Shown here: in pieces, positions 42,646-51,249 of the stretch | How positions within the stretch are numbered: the first letter of the stretch is position 1 | How the letters are laid out: every line of letters begins with the position of its first letter | Assembly (NCBI RefSeq): GCF_010548145.1 | Contig: NZ_JAAGLN010000016.1 | Coordinates: 1-53,736 of the forward strand | Length of the DNA: 53,736 nucleotides | Direction: 5' to 3' | Source of the DNA: Streptomyces sp. SID10853 | Lineage (GTDB): Bacteria > Actinomycetota > Actinomycetes > Streptomycetales > Streptomycetaceae | Notes under the pieces: generated by a model | Databases searched by the model: none | What the model was told of the DNA's origin: nothing | The model's input: only the letters and a program-made list of their open reading frames with translations | Program-made: the position numbers and the translations under genes

Positions 42646-43584
42646 TCAGCCGCGCTGCCACGCGGCGTATGTGCCGGCGATCCCGTCACGCAGCGCGATG
42701 CCCGGTGCCCAGCCGAGCGCGCGCAGCCGGCTGATGTCGAGCAGCTTGCGCGGGGTGCCGTCCGGCTTCGACGTGTCCCAGCCGATCCGCCCCTCGAAAC
42801 CGGTCACCTCGGCGACGGTGGCGGCCAGTTCACGGATCGTCAGATCGGTGCCGCAGCCGACGTTGACCGGGTCGGCGCCGTCGTACGAGCGGAGCAGCAG
42901 CGCGCAGGCGGCGGCGAGGTCGTCGACATGGAGGAACTCGCGGCGCGGTGCGCCGGAGCCCCAGAGCACCACCTCGTCCCGGCCGGCCGCGCGGGCCTCG
43001 TGGAAGCGGCGGATCAGCGCGGGCAGCACGTGCGACGTCTCCAGGTCGAAGTTGTCGCCCGGCCCGTAGAGGTTGGTCGGCATGGCGGAGATGTAGGCCG
43101 CGCCGTACTGCTGCCGGTAGGACTGGATCTGTACGATCCCGGCGATCTTGGCCAGGGCGTATGCCTGGTTGGTGGGCTCCAGCGCCCCGGTCAGCAGGGC
43201 GTCCTCGCTGATGGGCTGCGGGGCGAGCTTGGGGTAGATGCAGGACGAGCCGAGGAAGAGCAGCCTGCCGACGCCCGCCGCGTGCGCACCGGCGATCACG
43301 CTCAGCTGGATCCGCAGGTTCTCCTCGATGAACTGGACCGGGTGGGTGCTGTTCGCCATGATGCCGCCGACCTTGGCCGCGGCCAGGACGACCGCGTCGG
43401 GGCGGGTGTCGTGGAGATAGCGCGCGGTGCTCGCGGCGTCGCGCAGATCCAGCTCGGTACGGGGGCGGGTGAGGACCTGGTATCCGTCGGCGGTGAGCCG
43501 GCGGGCCACGGCCGATCCGACGAGGCCGCGGTGGCCGGCGACGAATATACGGGCGCCGGCCGGCAGGAACAGCGATTCAGTCAT
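42646..43584 (-). CDS. fcl: GDP-L-fucose synthase
   Basis: The protein has 312 residues. This extended SDR has VAGHRGLVGSAVARRL, the LAAAKVGGIMANSTHP segment that is diagnostic for GDP-fucose synthase, SSCIYPKLAPQPI, YALAKIAG (YxxxK) and ISAMPTNLYGPGDNFD. The reaction is epimerisation and NADPH reduction of GDP-4-keto-6-deoxymannose to GDP-L-fucose in the cytoplasm. Its partner, GDP-mannose 4,6-dehydratase, is divergent by 125 bp instead of in the same operon as usual. ATG 43584 is chosen by alignment of the Rossmann start; no strong ribosome site is visible. Confidence 0.93.
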   Translation of the reverse strand: MTESLFLPAGARIFVAGHRGLVGSAVARRLTADGYQVLTRPRTELDLRDAASTARYLHDTRPDAVVLAAAKVGGIMANSTHPVQFIEENLRIQLSVIAGAHAAGVGRLLFLGSSCIYPKLAPQPISEDALLTGALEPTNQAYALAKIAGIVQIQSYRQQYGAAYISAMPTNLYGPGDNFDLETSHVLPALIRRFHEARAAGRDEVVLWGSGAPRREFLHVDDLAAACALLLRSYDGADPVNVGCGTDLTIRELAATVAEVTGFEGRIGWDTSKPDGTPRKLLDISRLRALGWAPGIALRDGIAGTYAAWQRG

Positions 43585-43709
43585 GAGCCGGATCATGCCA
43601 GGACGAAGCACGCCACTGCGCCCAGAATCCTGACTTATTCCGTGAACCACACCATATCCGCGGCGTCCGGGCCGGTCCCGGACCGGTCCGCCAGAGAGGG
43701 ACATCCCAT

Positions 43710-44723
43710 ATGAGCAAGTCCGCGCTGATCACCGGGGTCACCGGTCAGGACGGTTCCTATCTGGCGGAGCTGCTGCTCTCCAAGGGGTACACGGTCCATG
43801 GGCTGCTCCGGCGCTCGTCCAGCTTCAACACCGAGCGCGTGGACCACATCTACCAGGGCCCCCAGCAGCCCGAGCGGTCCTTCGTACTGCACCACGCGGA
43901 CCTCGCGGACGGGGTGGCGCTGGTCAATCTCCTGCGTGACCTCAGACCGGACGAGGTCTACAACCTCGGCGCCCAGTCCCATGTCCGGGTCTCCTTCGAC
44001 GCCCCCCTGTACACGGGCGACGTGACGGGCCTCGGTGCGCTGCGGCTCCTGGAGGCCATCCGGGCGAGCGGTATCGAGACCCGGTACTACCAGGCGTCGT
44101 CCTCCGAGATGTTCGGCGCCACCCCGCCCCCGCAGCACGAGGGCACACCCTTCCATCCGCGCAGCCCGTACGGCGCAGCGAAGGTCTTCGGGTACTGGAC
44201 CACGGTCAACTACCGCGAGGCGTACGGCATGTACGCGGTGAACGGCATCCTCTTCAACCACGAGTCGCCACGCCGCGGCGAGACCTTCGTGACCCGGAAG
44301 GTGACCCGCGCCGTGGCCCGGATCAAGGCGGGGCTGCAGGACCGGCTCTATCTGGGCAACCTGGACGCCGTACGCGACTGGGGGTACGCCCCCGAGTACG
44401 TGGACGCGATGTGGCGGATGCTCCAGCACCACGAACCGACCGACTTCGTGGTGGCGACCGGAGTGGCCGCCACCGTGCGGGAGTTCGTGGAGACGGCGTT
44501 CGCGCACGCCGGTCTCGACTGGAACAAGTACGTCCGTTACGACCCGAAGTACGAGCGCCCCAGCGAGGTGGACGCGCTGATCGGCGATCCGGCCAGGGCG
44601 CACCGGCTGCTCGGCTGGAAACCGGAGGTGCTCGTCGAGGAGCTGGCCCGGATCATGGTGGACGCCGATATGCGTCAGGTGGCGGACCAACTGGCCGGTG
44701 CGAACGTCCGCATCGACCGCTGA
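43710..44723 (+). CDS. gmd: GDP-mannose 4,6-dehydratase
   Basis: The protein has 337 residues. Signatures are [53 protein letters not shown], the catalytic [19 protein letters not shown] (YxxxK), [20 protein letters not shown] and [17 protein letters not shown], all nearly invariant in Gmd. It converts GDP-D-mannose to GDP-4-keto-6-deoxy-D-mannose, the precursor of GDP-L-fucose (with the divergent synthase) or GDP-rhamnose. The start ATG 43710 follows GAGAGGGA. The next gene in the same direction, a secreted protein, starts 32 bp after the stop. Confidence 0.96.
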   Translation: MSKSALITGVTGQDGSYLAELLLSKGYTVHGLLRRSSSFNTERVDHIYQGPQQPERSFVLHHADLADGVALVNLLRDLRPDEVYNLGAQSHVRVSFDAPLYTGDVTGLGALRLLEAIRASGIETRYYQASSSEMFGATPPPQHEGTPFHPRSPYGAAKVFGYWTTVNYREAYGMYAVNGILFNHESPRRGETFVTRKVTRAVARIKAGLQDRLYLGNLDAVRDWGYAPEYVDAMWRMLQHHEPTDFVVATGVAATVREFVETAFAHAGLDWNKYVRYDPKYERPSEVDALIGDPARAHRLLGWKPEVLVEELARIMVDADMRQVADQLAGANVRIDR

Positions 44724-44755
44724 CGTGCACGACTTCATGCCTGGGGGGTATGGAC

Positions 44756-47476
44756 ATGCGTAGATCCAGAGGGCTCTCGGCCGCCCTTGTCCTGGCCGTC
44801 ACAGCGGCTCTGGGGGTGACAGCGGCGGCGCCGGCCACCGCCGTCACCCCGCCGGTGGCGTTCACCGCCGACGACCTGCCGACCTGGCAGACCAACGGCA
44901 TCGTCTGGGCACTGGCCGAGGCGCAGGGGACCGTCTTCGTCGGCGGAACGTTCTCACAGGTCAGGCCGCCGGACGGGGCGAGCGGGACACCGCAGGACGC
45001 CGTCGACTTCGTGGCGATGAACGCCGCCACCGGGGCGCCCACGTCCTGCAAGCTGTCCTTCACCGTGGGAAGCGGCACCGCGACCGTACGCGCGCTGGCG
45101 GTATCGCCCGACAAGAAGACCCTGTACGCGGGCGGGTACTTCGGCGCCGTCAACGGCGTACCGGCCAGCAGCCTGGCCGCGATCGACATCGCCACCTGCA
45201 CTCCGAAGCCGGACTTCCACCCGGGCTTCCCCGCGACGGTGCGGGCGCTGGCCGTCACCGGCGACACGGTGTACGCGGGCGGCGACTTCGGGAGTGTGGC
45301 GGGCGAGACCCGTAAGCGGTTCGCGGCGGTGGACAGCTCCACCGGGGCGCTGCGCCCGTTCCGGGCGGACGCCGATCTGCCGGGGCGGGCCGTGGCGGTC
45401 ACGCCCGACGGACACGACGTGCTGCTCGGCGGTGACTTCTTCACCGTCAACGGCGCCGATTCGCACGCGCTCGCCGTGGTCGACGCCACGTCGGGCCACA
45501 ACGTGAAGACCTATCCCGGCTTCATCGAGACCAACTCGGTCGTCAAGACCATCGGGACCGACGCCACCGGCTTCTACACCGGCAACGAGGGCACGGGCGG
45601 CGGTGTCTTCGACGGACGGATCGCGCTGAACCTCAGCGATCTCGGGCAGCGCTGGCGGGACACCTGTCTGGGCGCCACGCAGGCCGTGCTGTCGTACGAG
45701 AACGTCCTGTACAGCGCGTCGCACGCGCACGACTGCTCCAGTGTGGGCGAGTTCCCCGACGGGGCGCGCAACCATCTGCTGGCCCAGCCGACCACCAGTG
45801 TGGGCAAGCTGGGCTGGTTCCCGAACACCAACGACGGCCTGGGTGAGGGCATCGGCCCGCGCGCACTGGCGGTCTCGGACACCGGCTCCGACACGTACCT
45901 GTGGGTCGGCGGCGAGTTCACCACGGTCAACGCCGCGCCCGCCCAGGGGCTGACCCGCTTCGCGTCGAGCCCCGACACCGGGGTGCCGGGAGTGCCGCAG
46001 GCCAGTGCGGTCAGTATCAAACCGGGTGAGGTGCAGGTCCGCTGGCGCTCCAGCACCGACCTGGACGACAGCACGTTGACGTACAAGGTCTACCGCAACG
46101 GCTCGTCGGCCCCGGTGTACACCGTGGACGGCGAATCCCTGCCGTGGTCGCGGCCCCAGCTGTCGTTCCGGGACACCTCGGTGACCGCGGGCCGGACCTA
46201 CACCTACCGGGTCACGGCATCGGACGCGGCCGGCAACACCAGCGGGCTCTCCCCCACCGCCACGGTCACGGTCCCCTCGTCGGCCGAGGCGTACCCGGCG
46301 GCCGTGCTGAAGGACGGCGCGACGCAGTACTGGCGTTACGACGAGACGAGCGCCCCGTTCACCAGCGACTCCTCCCCGTCGGACAGCAGCGGCATCCAGC
46401 TCAACGGGCCGTCGCTCCGGCAGACGCCCGCGGCGGTCAACGGCCCCAGTACGGCGATGGGTTTCGACGGCACCGACCAGGTCGTCTACAGCGACCGCAG
46501 GACGACCGTGGACGGTGACTACTCCATCGAGACCTGGTTCAGAACCACCACCGACCGGGGCGGCAAGCTCGTCGGGTTCGGCAACAACACCACGAAGACC
46601 AGCAGCAACTACGACAAGAACATCTACCTGACCGACAACGGCAATCTGGTCTTCGGCGTGTACACGGGCGGGGCCAGGACCGTCTCCACGCCGGGCACCT
46701 ACAACGACGGCGCCTGGCACCAGGTGGTCGCCACCCAGGGCGCGTCCGGTATCTCGCTCTATGTCGACGGCGCACTGAAGGCATCGTCCAAGGTGACGGG
46801 CAACCAGGCGTACTCCGGTTACTGGCGGGTCGGCGGTGACCAGCTCAGCGGCTGGCCGCAGCAGCCCACGAGCAACTTCTTCGCGGGCCAGATCGACGAG
46901 ACGGCCATCTACCCCTCGGTGCTCACGGCGGCGCAGGTGGCCAACCACCACAAGCTGGCGAGCGCCCCGGCGGACACCGTCTCCACGGTCCGGGCGTCCG
47001 AGGACACCTACGTCAACGCGGGTGCGCCGAACGCGAATTACGGCACATCCAGCTCGCTCGCCGTGCGCGGCACATCCGCGTACGCGTCCTGTCTGCGCTT
47101 CACCCTGCCGAAGGCCCCGGCCGGCACGGTGCTGAAGAGCGCCAGGCTGTCGGTGAAGACCTCGACCGAGACCGGGGCGGGTTCGACGGACAGCCAGTCG
47201 GTCGTGCCGGTCGCCGGGGACTGGACGGAGTCGGGACTGACGTACAACAACCGGCCCACGCCGGGTCCCGGCACACTCGGTACCCTGAGCGGCGCCACGG
47301 ACGGCTCCACCGTCTATTCGGCCCCGCTCGACACGACCGCACTCACCCCGGCGCTGGGCAGTACCTACAGCCTGGCCCTGACCAGTACCGGAACGGACGC
47401 GCTCTGGCTGTGGTCCCACGAGGCCGCGGCGGCCGAGGGCACTCCGCAGCTCGTGCTGACCTTCGGCGCACCGTGA
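44756..47476 (+). CDS. Large secreted multidomain protein: beta-propeller, Fn3, LamG, DNRLRE
   Basis: The protein has 906 residues. The signal peptide MRRSRGLSAALVLAVTAALG is cleaved near PATAV. Residues about 40-400 are delta-60-type propeller repeats (VFVGGTFSQV, LYAGGYFGAVNG, VYAGGDFGSVAG, VLLGGDFFTVNG, LWVGGEFTTVN). Residues about 420-500 are a fibronectin type III domain (VQVRWRSSTDLDDSTLTYKV). About 520-740 is a LamG/concanavalin-like lectin domain (SIETWFRTTTDRGGKLVGF, WHQVVATQGASGISLYVDGA). The C-terminal about 165 residues are a DNRLRE/CBM96-like domain (DTYVNAGAPNANYGTSSSLA, CLRFTLP). All are carbohydrate- or surface-binding modules. Its place directly after gmd suggests it binds or processes the fucose-containing polymer. 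Confidence 0.88.
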   Translation: MRRSRGLSAALVLAVTAALGVTAAAPATAVTPPVAFTADDLPTWQTNGIVWALAEAQGTVFVGGTFSQVRPPDGASGTPQDAVDFVAMNAATGAPTSCKLSFTVGSGTATVRALAVSPDKKTLYAGGYFGAVNGVPASSLAAIDIATCTPKPDFHPGFPATVRALAVTGDTVYAGGDFGSVAGETRKRFAAVDSSTGALRPFRADADLPGRAVAVTPDGHDVLLGGDFFTVNGADSHALAVVDATSGHNVKTYPGFIETNSVVKTIGTDATGFYTGNEGTGGGVFDGRIALNLSDLGQRWRDTCLGATQAVLSYENVLYSASHAHDCSSVGEFPDGARNHLLAQPTTSVGKLGWFPNTNDGLGEGIGPRALAVSDTGSDTYLWVGGEFTTVNAAPAQGLTRFASSPDTGVPGVPQASAVSIKPGEVQVRWRSSTDLDDSTLTYKVYRNGSSAPVYTVDGESLPWSRPQLSFRDTSVTAGRTYTYRVTASDAAGNTSGLSPTATVTVPSSAEAYPAAVLKDGATQYWRYDETSAPFTSDSSPSDSSGIQLNGPSLRQTPAAVNGPSTAMGFDGTDQVVYSDRRTTVDGDYSIETWFRTTTDRGGKLVGFGNNTTKTSSNYDKNIYLTDNGNLVFGVYTGGARTVSTPGTYNDGAWHQVVATQGASGISLYVDGALKASSKVTGNQAYSGYWRVGGDQLSGWPQQPTSNFFAGQIDETAIYPSVLTAAQVANHHKLASAPADTVSTVRASEDTYVNAGAPNANYGTSSSLAVRGTSAYASCLRFTLPKAPAGTVLKSARLSVKTSTETGAGSTDSQSVVPVAGDWTESGLTYNNRPTPGPGTLGTLSGATDGSTVYSAPLDTTALTPALGSTYSLALTSTGTDALWLWSHEAAAAEGTPQLVLTFGAP

Positions 47477-47560
47477 ACCGCCCGCTGACACCACCACCAT
47501 GACCGTGTGCGGGGCCCGGTCGGCCGGGCCCCGCACCGCCCGTCCCACAGGAGTCCTCCC

Positions 47561-48232
47561 ATGCGTCCACTCCACCGCCGTGCGGCCGCCGCTGCAGCCG
47601 CGCTCGCCGCTCTCGTCTCCGTATCCGCCTGCGGCTCGTCCGGTTCCCACGACGGGAAGGACACGGCCGGCGGCCTGCACTCCCCGGCCCCGCGCGTCCA
47701 GGACCCGCAGACCGCGACGGGGCCTTCGCCGTCCCCTTCCGCCAAGGAGCCGGTGCTGCCGGACTCCCGGCTCACGCCCGTCACCGGTTCGTTCAGCAAG
47801 AAGGACAAGAAGTATCTGAGCGGCCGGGTGCCGCAGGACATGGATCCGTCCGCCGTGCTGCAGACCGGACAGGAGAGCTGCCAGCGGGTGGCCAGGACCG
47901 CCGCGCACGACAAGGACGCGGCGGTGGGTGCGGTCATCGCGGGCGACATCCCCGACGCGAAGTCCGCCATCACCCTGCTCTGCCCGGACCAGAAGCCGGT
48001 GCTCGACGCCGCGGACGCGGGCTTCCCCGACGGCACCCGGAAGAATCCGCGGGCCGGCACCTACCGGGCGCTGACCGCTGCCGCCGACTGCACCTGGCGG
48101 GTCACGGACAGCGGCGGCAAGCTGCTCGCGTCCGGGCCGGGCACCGGAGCCAAGGGGACGGTCAGGGCCAGGGTCCCGGCGGGCGCCGCCGAGTTCACCT
48201 CGTCGGGCTGCTACGCCTGGGTGCCCGCGTAG
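47561..48232 (+). CDS. Putative lipoprotein of unknown function
   Basis: The protein has 223 residues. A short Arg-rich start and an Ala-rich helix lead to the lipobox LVSVSACGSS, so it should be anchored outside the membrane. A Pro/Ser linker (ATGPSPSPSAKEP) precedes a compact domain with Cys pairs in GQESCQRVARTA, ITLLCPDQKP, ADCTWRVTDSGGKLLASGPG and SGCYAWVPA. The end of the domain resembles a beta-sandwich seen in other Streptomyces lipoproteins. CAGGAG lies eight bases before ATG 47561. It is co-directional with, and 84 bp after, the secreted multidomain gene. Confidence 0.82.
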   Translation: MRPLHRRAAAAAAALAALVSVSACGSSGSHDGKDTAGGLHSPAPRVQDPQTATGPSPSPSAKEPVLPDSRLTPVTGSFSKKDKKYLSGRVPQDMDPSAVLQTGQESCQRVARTAAHDKDAAVGAVIAGDIPDAKSAITLLCPDQKPVLDAADAGFPDGTRKNPRAGTYRALTAAADCTWRVTDSGGKLLASGPGTGAKGTVRARVPAGAAEFTSSGCYAWVPA

Positions 48233-48307
48233 ACCCCGTCCGGCCACCTCCCCAGCACGTACTCCGCTGGGGCGCGCGGCGCCCGGGCCGTGTTCAGCCG
48301 GAGCCCG

Positions 48308-49189
48308 TCAGGGCCGAATGTTCTCCAGGTCATCCAGGAGGCCGGGGTGCGTCGGCTGCCATCCGAGTGCGTCGCGGGTGTGGGTGCTGGACGCCGGCTG
48401 GTCCATGGCGAAGATCGGGCCGAACGGGCCGAAGGTCTCCTGCGGAACCTCCTTGACCGGCAGGTCCAGCCGCCGGCCGATGACTGTCGCGATGTCACGT
48501 ACCGCGTCGCCCTCGTCGCCGACGGCGTGCCAGGCCGTACCGGCCGGTGCCGATTCAAGGACCAGCCGGAACAGGACCGCGGCGTCGAGCGCGTGCACGG
48601 CCGGCCAGCGCTGGGTGCCGTCGCCGGGGTAGCCGGCCACCCCGGTACGGCGCGCCTGATCGGCCAGCAGGCCGGCGAACCCTCCCTTGCCCTCGTTGTG
48701 GACCGTGCGCGGCATGCGGACAGCCATGCTGCGCACACCGTGCGAGCCGAGCTCCAGCAGCGCCGTCACCGAACGGCCCCGGCCGCCCACCGGTCCGTCG
48801 AGCGGCAGCGGATCGGCTTCGGTCGAAGCGCGTCCCGGCACCCAGGGCGTACCCGAGACCGCGACGATCGGCCGGTCGCTGCCGATGAGTTCCTGCCCCA
48901 ACGCGGTGAGAGCGGCGCTCTCCTCGGCGATGGCCTGCGCGAGCGCATCCGGACTGCTGTAGTCGCGTCCGAACGCCAGACTGATCACGCCGTCGCACTG
49001 CGCAGCGCCGGACCGCAGGACGTCGACGTCCGCCAGGTCTCCTCGCAGCACCCTGGCGCCGGCGCTCACCAGGACCTGCGCCGACTGGTCCGAACGAGCC
49101 AGTGCGAGAACGGTGTGACCGTTGCCGAGCAGCTCGGCGACGACGGCGGAGCCGATAGTGCCGGTACCGCCGGTGATGAAGACGTCCAT
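48308..49189 (-). CDS. NAD(P)-dependent atypical/extended SDR
   Basis: The protein has 293 residues. The N-terminal motif is FITGGTGTIGSAVVAELLGN, followed by VLRGDLADVDVL and CDGVISLAFGRD. The usual catalytic YxxxK is not visible where expected (VSGTPWVPG and MAVRMPRTVHN follow), so it may be a non-catalytic or atypical SDR. The C-terminus has ALGWQPTHPGLLDDLENI like sugar epimerases. ATG 49189 has GGGAGGG directly upstream. Two strong operators precede it. It seems unrelated to the surrounding polysaccharide genes. Confidence 0.85.
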   Translation of the reverse strand: MDVFITGGTGTIGSAVVAELLGNGHTVLALARSDQSAQVLVSAGARVLRGDLADVDVLRSGAAQCDGVISLAFGRDYSSPDALAQAIAEESAALTALGQELIGSDRPIVAVSGTPWVPGRASTEADPLPLDGPVGGRGRSVTALLELGSHGVRSMAVRMPRTVHNEGKGGFAGLLADQARRTGVAGYPGDGTQRWPAVHALDAAVLFRLVLESAPAGTAWHAVGDEGDAVRDIATVIGRRLDLPVKEVPQETFGPFGPIFAMDQPASSTHTRDALGWQPTHPGLLDDLENIRP

Positions 49190-49203
49190 GAGCCCTCCCG
49201 AAA

Positions 49204-49265
49204 AGTGATGGGACCGTTGTCCCATCACTGACGATACACGGTGACGGGACAGGTGTCCCATCACC
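49204..49265. promoter_or_regulatory. Two tandem palindromic operators upstream of the SDR
   Basis: Site 1: AGTGATGGGAC (49204-49214) and GTCCCATCACT (49219-49229), perfect. Site 2: GGTGACGGGAC (49240-49250) and GTCCCATCACC (49255-49265), one mismatch. Both have a 4-bp centre and share the consensus GTGAYGGGAC-N4-GTCCCATCAC. Centres are 36 bp apart. They look like TetR- or MarR-type sites, but no regulator gene is adjacent. Confidence 0.75.
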
Positions 49266-49374
49266 TGTCCTGGGGTCATGGTCATGCCCGGATGGCAACC
49301 GCGATCCTGAGGGCGATACGTGTCACGACGTGCTGAACGCCCGCTCCCGTGCGTGCCTCATCGGCGTCAGGCCG

Positions 49375-50544
49375 TCAGCACTTCTCGTACACCCCGAGGA
49401 GGGTGTCGAGCACGGCGTCCATCGAGAAGGACTCCGCCGCCAGCTTCCGGGCCGCGGTGGAGGCCGCTCCGGCCGTGGCGGGGTCGAGCAGCTCCAGCAC
49501 GGCCCCGGCCAGCTCCGGCGCGCCGTCGACCACCCGGCCCGCACCGGCGTCCGCGATGTCACCGGCGAGGCCGTTGGAGCGCGTGACCACGGCGGGTGTC
49601 CCGGCCGCGAGGGCTTCCAGGACCGACATCGGGAACGGCTCGTCCACCGACGGCAGCACATACACATGGGCGTGCCGGAGCTCGGCGAGCATCTCACCGG
49701 CGGAGAGCGGCCCCGGGCAGTGCACGCGCTCGCCGAGGCCGAGACGGCTGATGAGCGCCTGTACGGAGGCGAGTTCGCCCTCGTCGGGTCCCGCGACGAC
49801 GAACTCGGCCTCCGGGTGGTGGCGCAGGATCTCCGGCACCGCGGTGACGAAGTCCCGCGGGCGCTTCCTGGCCTGGAGCCGGGCCGCGTACAGGATGCGC
49901 GGGGGTCCTGACGGGGTGGGCCGCACCTCCTGGGCCGGTACGCCGTTCACGAGGCGGACCAGCCGGAGAGGGCCGCCGGGCTCGCCGGAACCGGTCTGGC
50001 TGCCGGGGCCGGCGAGCGGGCCCCGCTTCCCGGCCGCCACCGCTTCGAGGCCCCTGCGCTCATGGCCGGTCAGATACAGCACGGCCGAGGCCCGGCGGAG
50101 CACTCTGCGGACCGCAAGGGTGTCGAGCACCTTCGCCAGGAGCCGGTCGCTCGGGTCGACCATGCCGTGCGTCTGGAGCACGAGCGGCTTGCCCGCGCGC
50201 AGCGCCGCCAGGGCGACGGGCAGGGTCACCAGGTCGCGGGCGAGGTGCACATGGACGAGGTCGGCGTCGCGCACCACGCGCCCGGCGGCCGCGAGCAGCG
50301 CGGGCGATGTGATGCCGCTGAAGCCGAGCGGCAGCAGTCTGCGGGCCTGGAAGAGCCGGGCGGGCACACCCTCCACCTCGGTGGGCAGCCGCTCTCCCGA
50401 AGCGCCGAAGCCGTCGCCGAGGGCGAGCAGCCGCGCCTCGTGGCCGCGCGCCCGCAGCCCCTGCGAGAGGTTGAGCGCGACCCTGACCGGACCGCCGAAG
50501 GCGTGGGTCGGGCTGTGCAGGGTGACGGCGTGCAGGACCCTCAT
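49375..50544 (-). CDS. GT4-family glycosyltransferase
   Basis: The protein has 389 residues with the GT-B fold. The N-terminal part has HAVTLHSPTHAFGGPVRVAL, DLVHVHLARDLVTLPVALAA and VLQTHGMVDPSD. The C-terminal part has RILYAARLQARKRPRDFVTA, FVVAGPDEGEL and PSVDEPFPMSVLEALAAGTP with the E-x7-E (EPFPMSVLE) retaining-GT4 signature. It probably adds a sugar to the lipid-linked EPS unit in the cytoplasm. Its ATG overlaps the stop of the upstream acetyltransferase gene (ATGA), so the two are translated together. Confidence 0.92.
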   Translation of the reverse strand: MRVLHAVTLHSPTHAFGGPVRVALNLSQGLRARGHEARLLALGDGFGASGERLPTEVEGVPARLFQARRLLPLGFSGITSPALLAAAGRVVRDADLVHVHLARDLVTLPVALAALRAGKPLVLQTHGMVDPSDRLLAKVLDTLAVRRVLRRASAVLYLTGHERRGLEAVAAGKRGPLAGPGSQTGSGEPGGPLRLVRLVNGVPAQEVRPTPSGPPRILYAARLQARKRPRDFVTAVPEILRHHPEAEFVVAGPDEGELASVQALISRLGLGERVHCPGPLSAGEMLAELRHAHVYVLPSVDEPFPMSVLEALAAGTPAVVTRSNGLAGDIADAGAGRVVDGAPELAGAVLELLDPATAGAASTAARKLAAESFSMDAVLDTLLGVYEKC

Positions 50545-51080
50545 ACCGGCTCCTCCACCGGCCGGCGGCCGGCGGCCGTGTGCAGCGTCAGGTCGGGGAG
50601 GTCCCGGTGGACGACCGTGCCCGCCGCGACGACGGACTGCGCGCCGATGGTGACGCCCGCGAGTACCGTGGCGCGGGTGGCGATCCAGGCGCCGTCCCGC
50701 ACCACGATCGGGGCGTTGCGGTAGCGGAAGTCCGCGGCCCGGTGGTCATGGCTGCCGGTGCAGAGCAGCGCCTCCTGCGAGACGCAGACATGCGCCCCCA
50801 GGGTGACCGGCTCCAGATTGAGGAGCCAGGCGCCCTCGCCGATCCAGGTGTGGTCGCCCACCGTGAGCTTCCACGGCCACAGGACCCGCACCCGGTGGCG
50901 TATCAGCACCCCTTCGCCGATCGTCGCGCCGAAGGCCCGCAGCAGCGCGACCCGCAGCCGGGCCGGACAGAACCACGCCATGAAGACGGTGTTCAGCACG
51001 GCGAACCAGAGCGCCTGGGTCAGTCTGCCCCGGCCCTTGTCGTATCCGGCCAGCGTGAACGCCGGTAGATTCCGCATCAC
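50541..51080 (-). CDS. WcaF-like left-handed beta-helix acetyltransferase
   Basis: The protein has 179 residues. Its hexapeptide repeats (ATIGEGVLIRHRVRV, LTVGDHTWIGEGAWLLNL, VTLGAHVCVSQEALLCTGSH, AWIATRATVLAGVTIGAQSV) form a left-handed beta-helix. The catalytic His is in CTGSHDHRAADF. The N-terminal WFAVLNTVFMAWFCP segment resembles WcaF of colanic acid synthesis. It likely acetylates a sugar of the EPS unit with acetyl-CoA. It overlaps the GT4 gene downstream by four bases. Start ATG 51080 (or the adjacent ATG) is the first available. Confidence 0.9.
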   Translation of the reverse strand: MMRNLPAFTLAGYDKGRGRLTQALWFAVLNTVFMAWFCPARLRVALLRAFGATIGEGVLIRHRVRVLWPWKLTVGDHTWIGEGAWLLNLEPVTLGAHVCVSQEALLCTGSHDHRAADFRYRNAPIVVRDGAWIATRATVLAGVTIGAQSVVAAGTVVHRDLPDLTLHTAAGRRPVEEPV

Positions 51081-51249
51081 TTCACCCCCACTGGCGCCTC
51101 CCCAGACGCCTGGCGGTCAGCCTAGTGCTTGCCGGGTGGCGGGGGCGTGGCGTCGGTAGACTGCGGCCGGGGAACCACAGGAGAAGTGCGCCGGACGTAT
51201 AACGGGGCGTTCGGCCACGGGCGTTCAACCAGGGGGCGGGGGCCTAGCC

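Noticed and set aside
44954..48247. Leftward open frame of 1097 codons
   Set aside because: It is antisense to the multidomain secreted protein and the lipoprotein. The composition is Arg/Gly/Val low-complexity with no domain.
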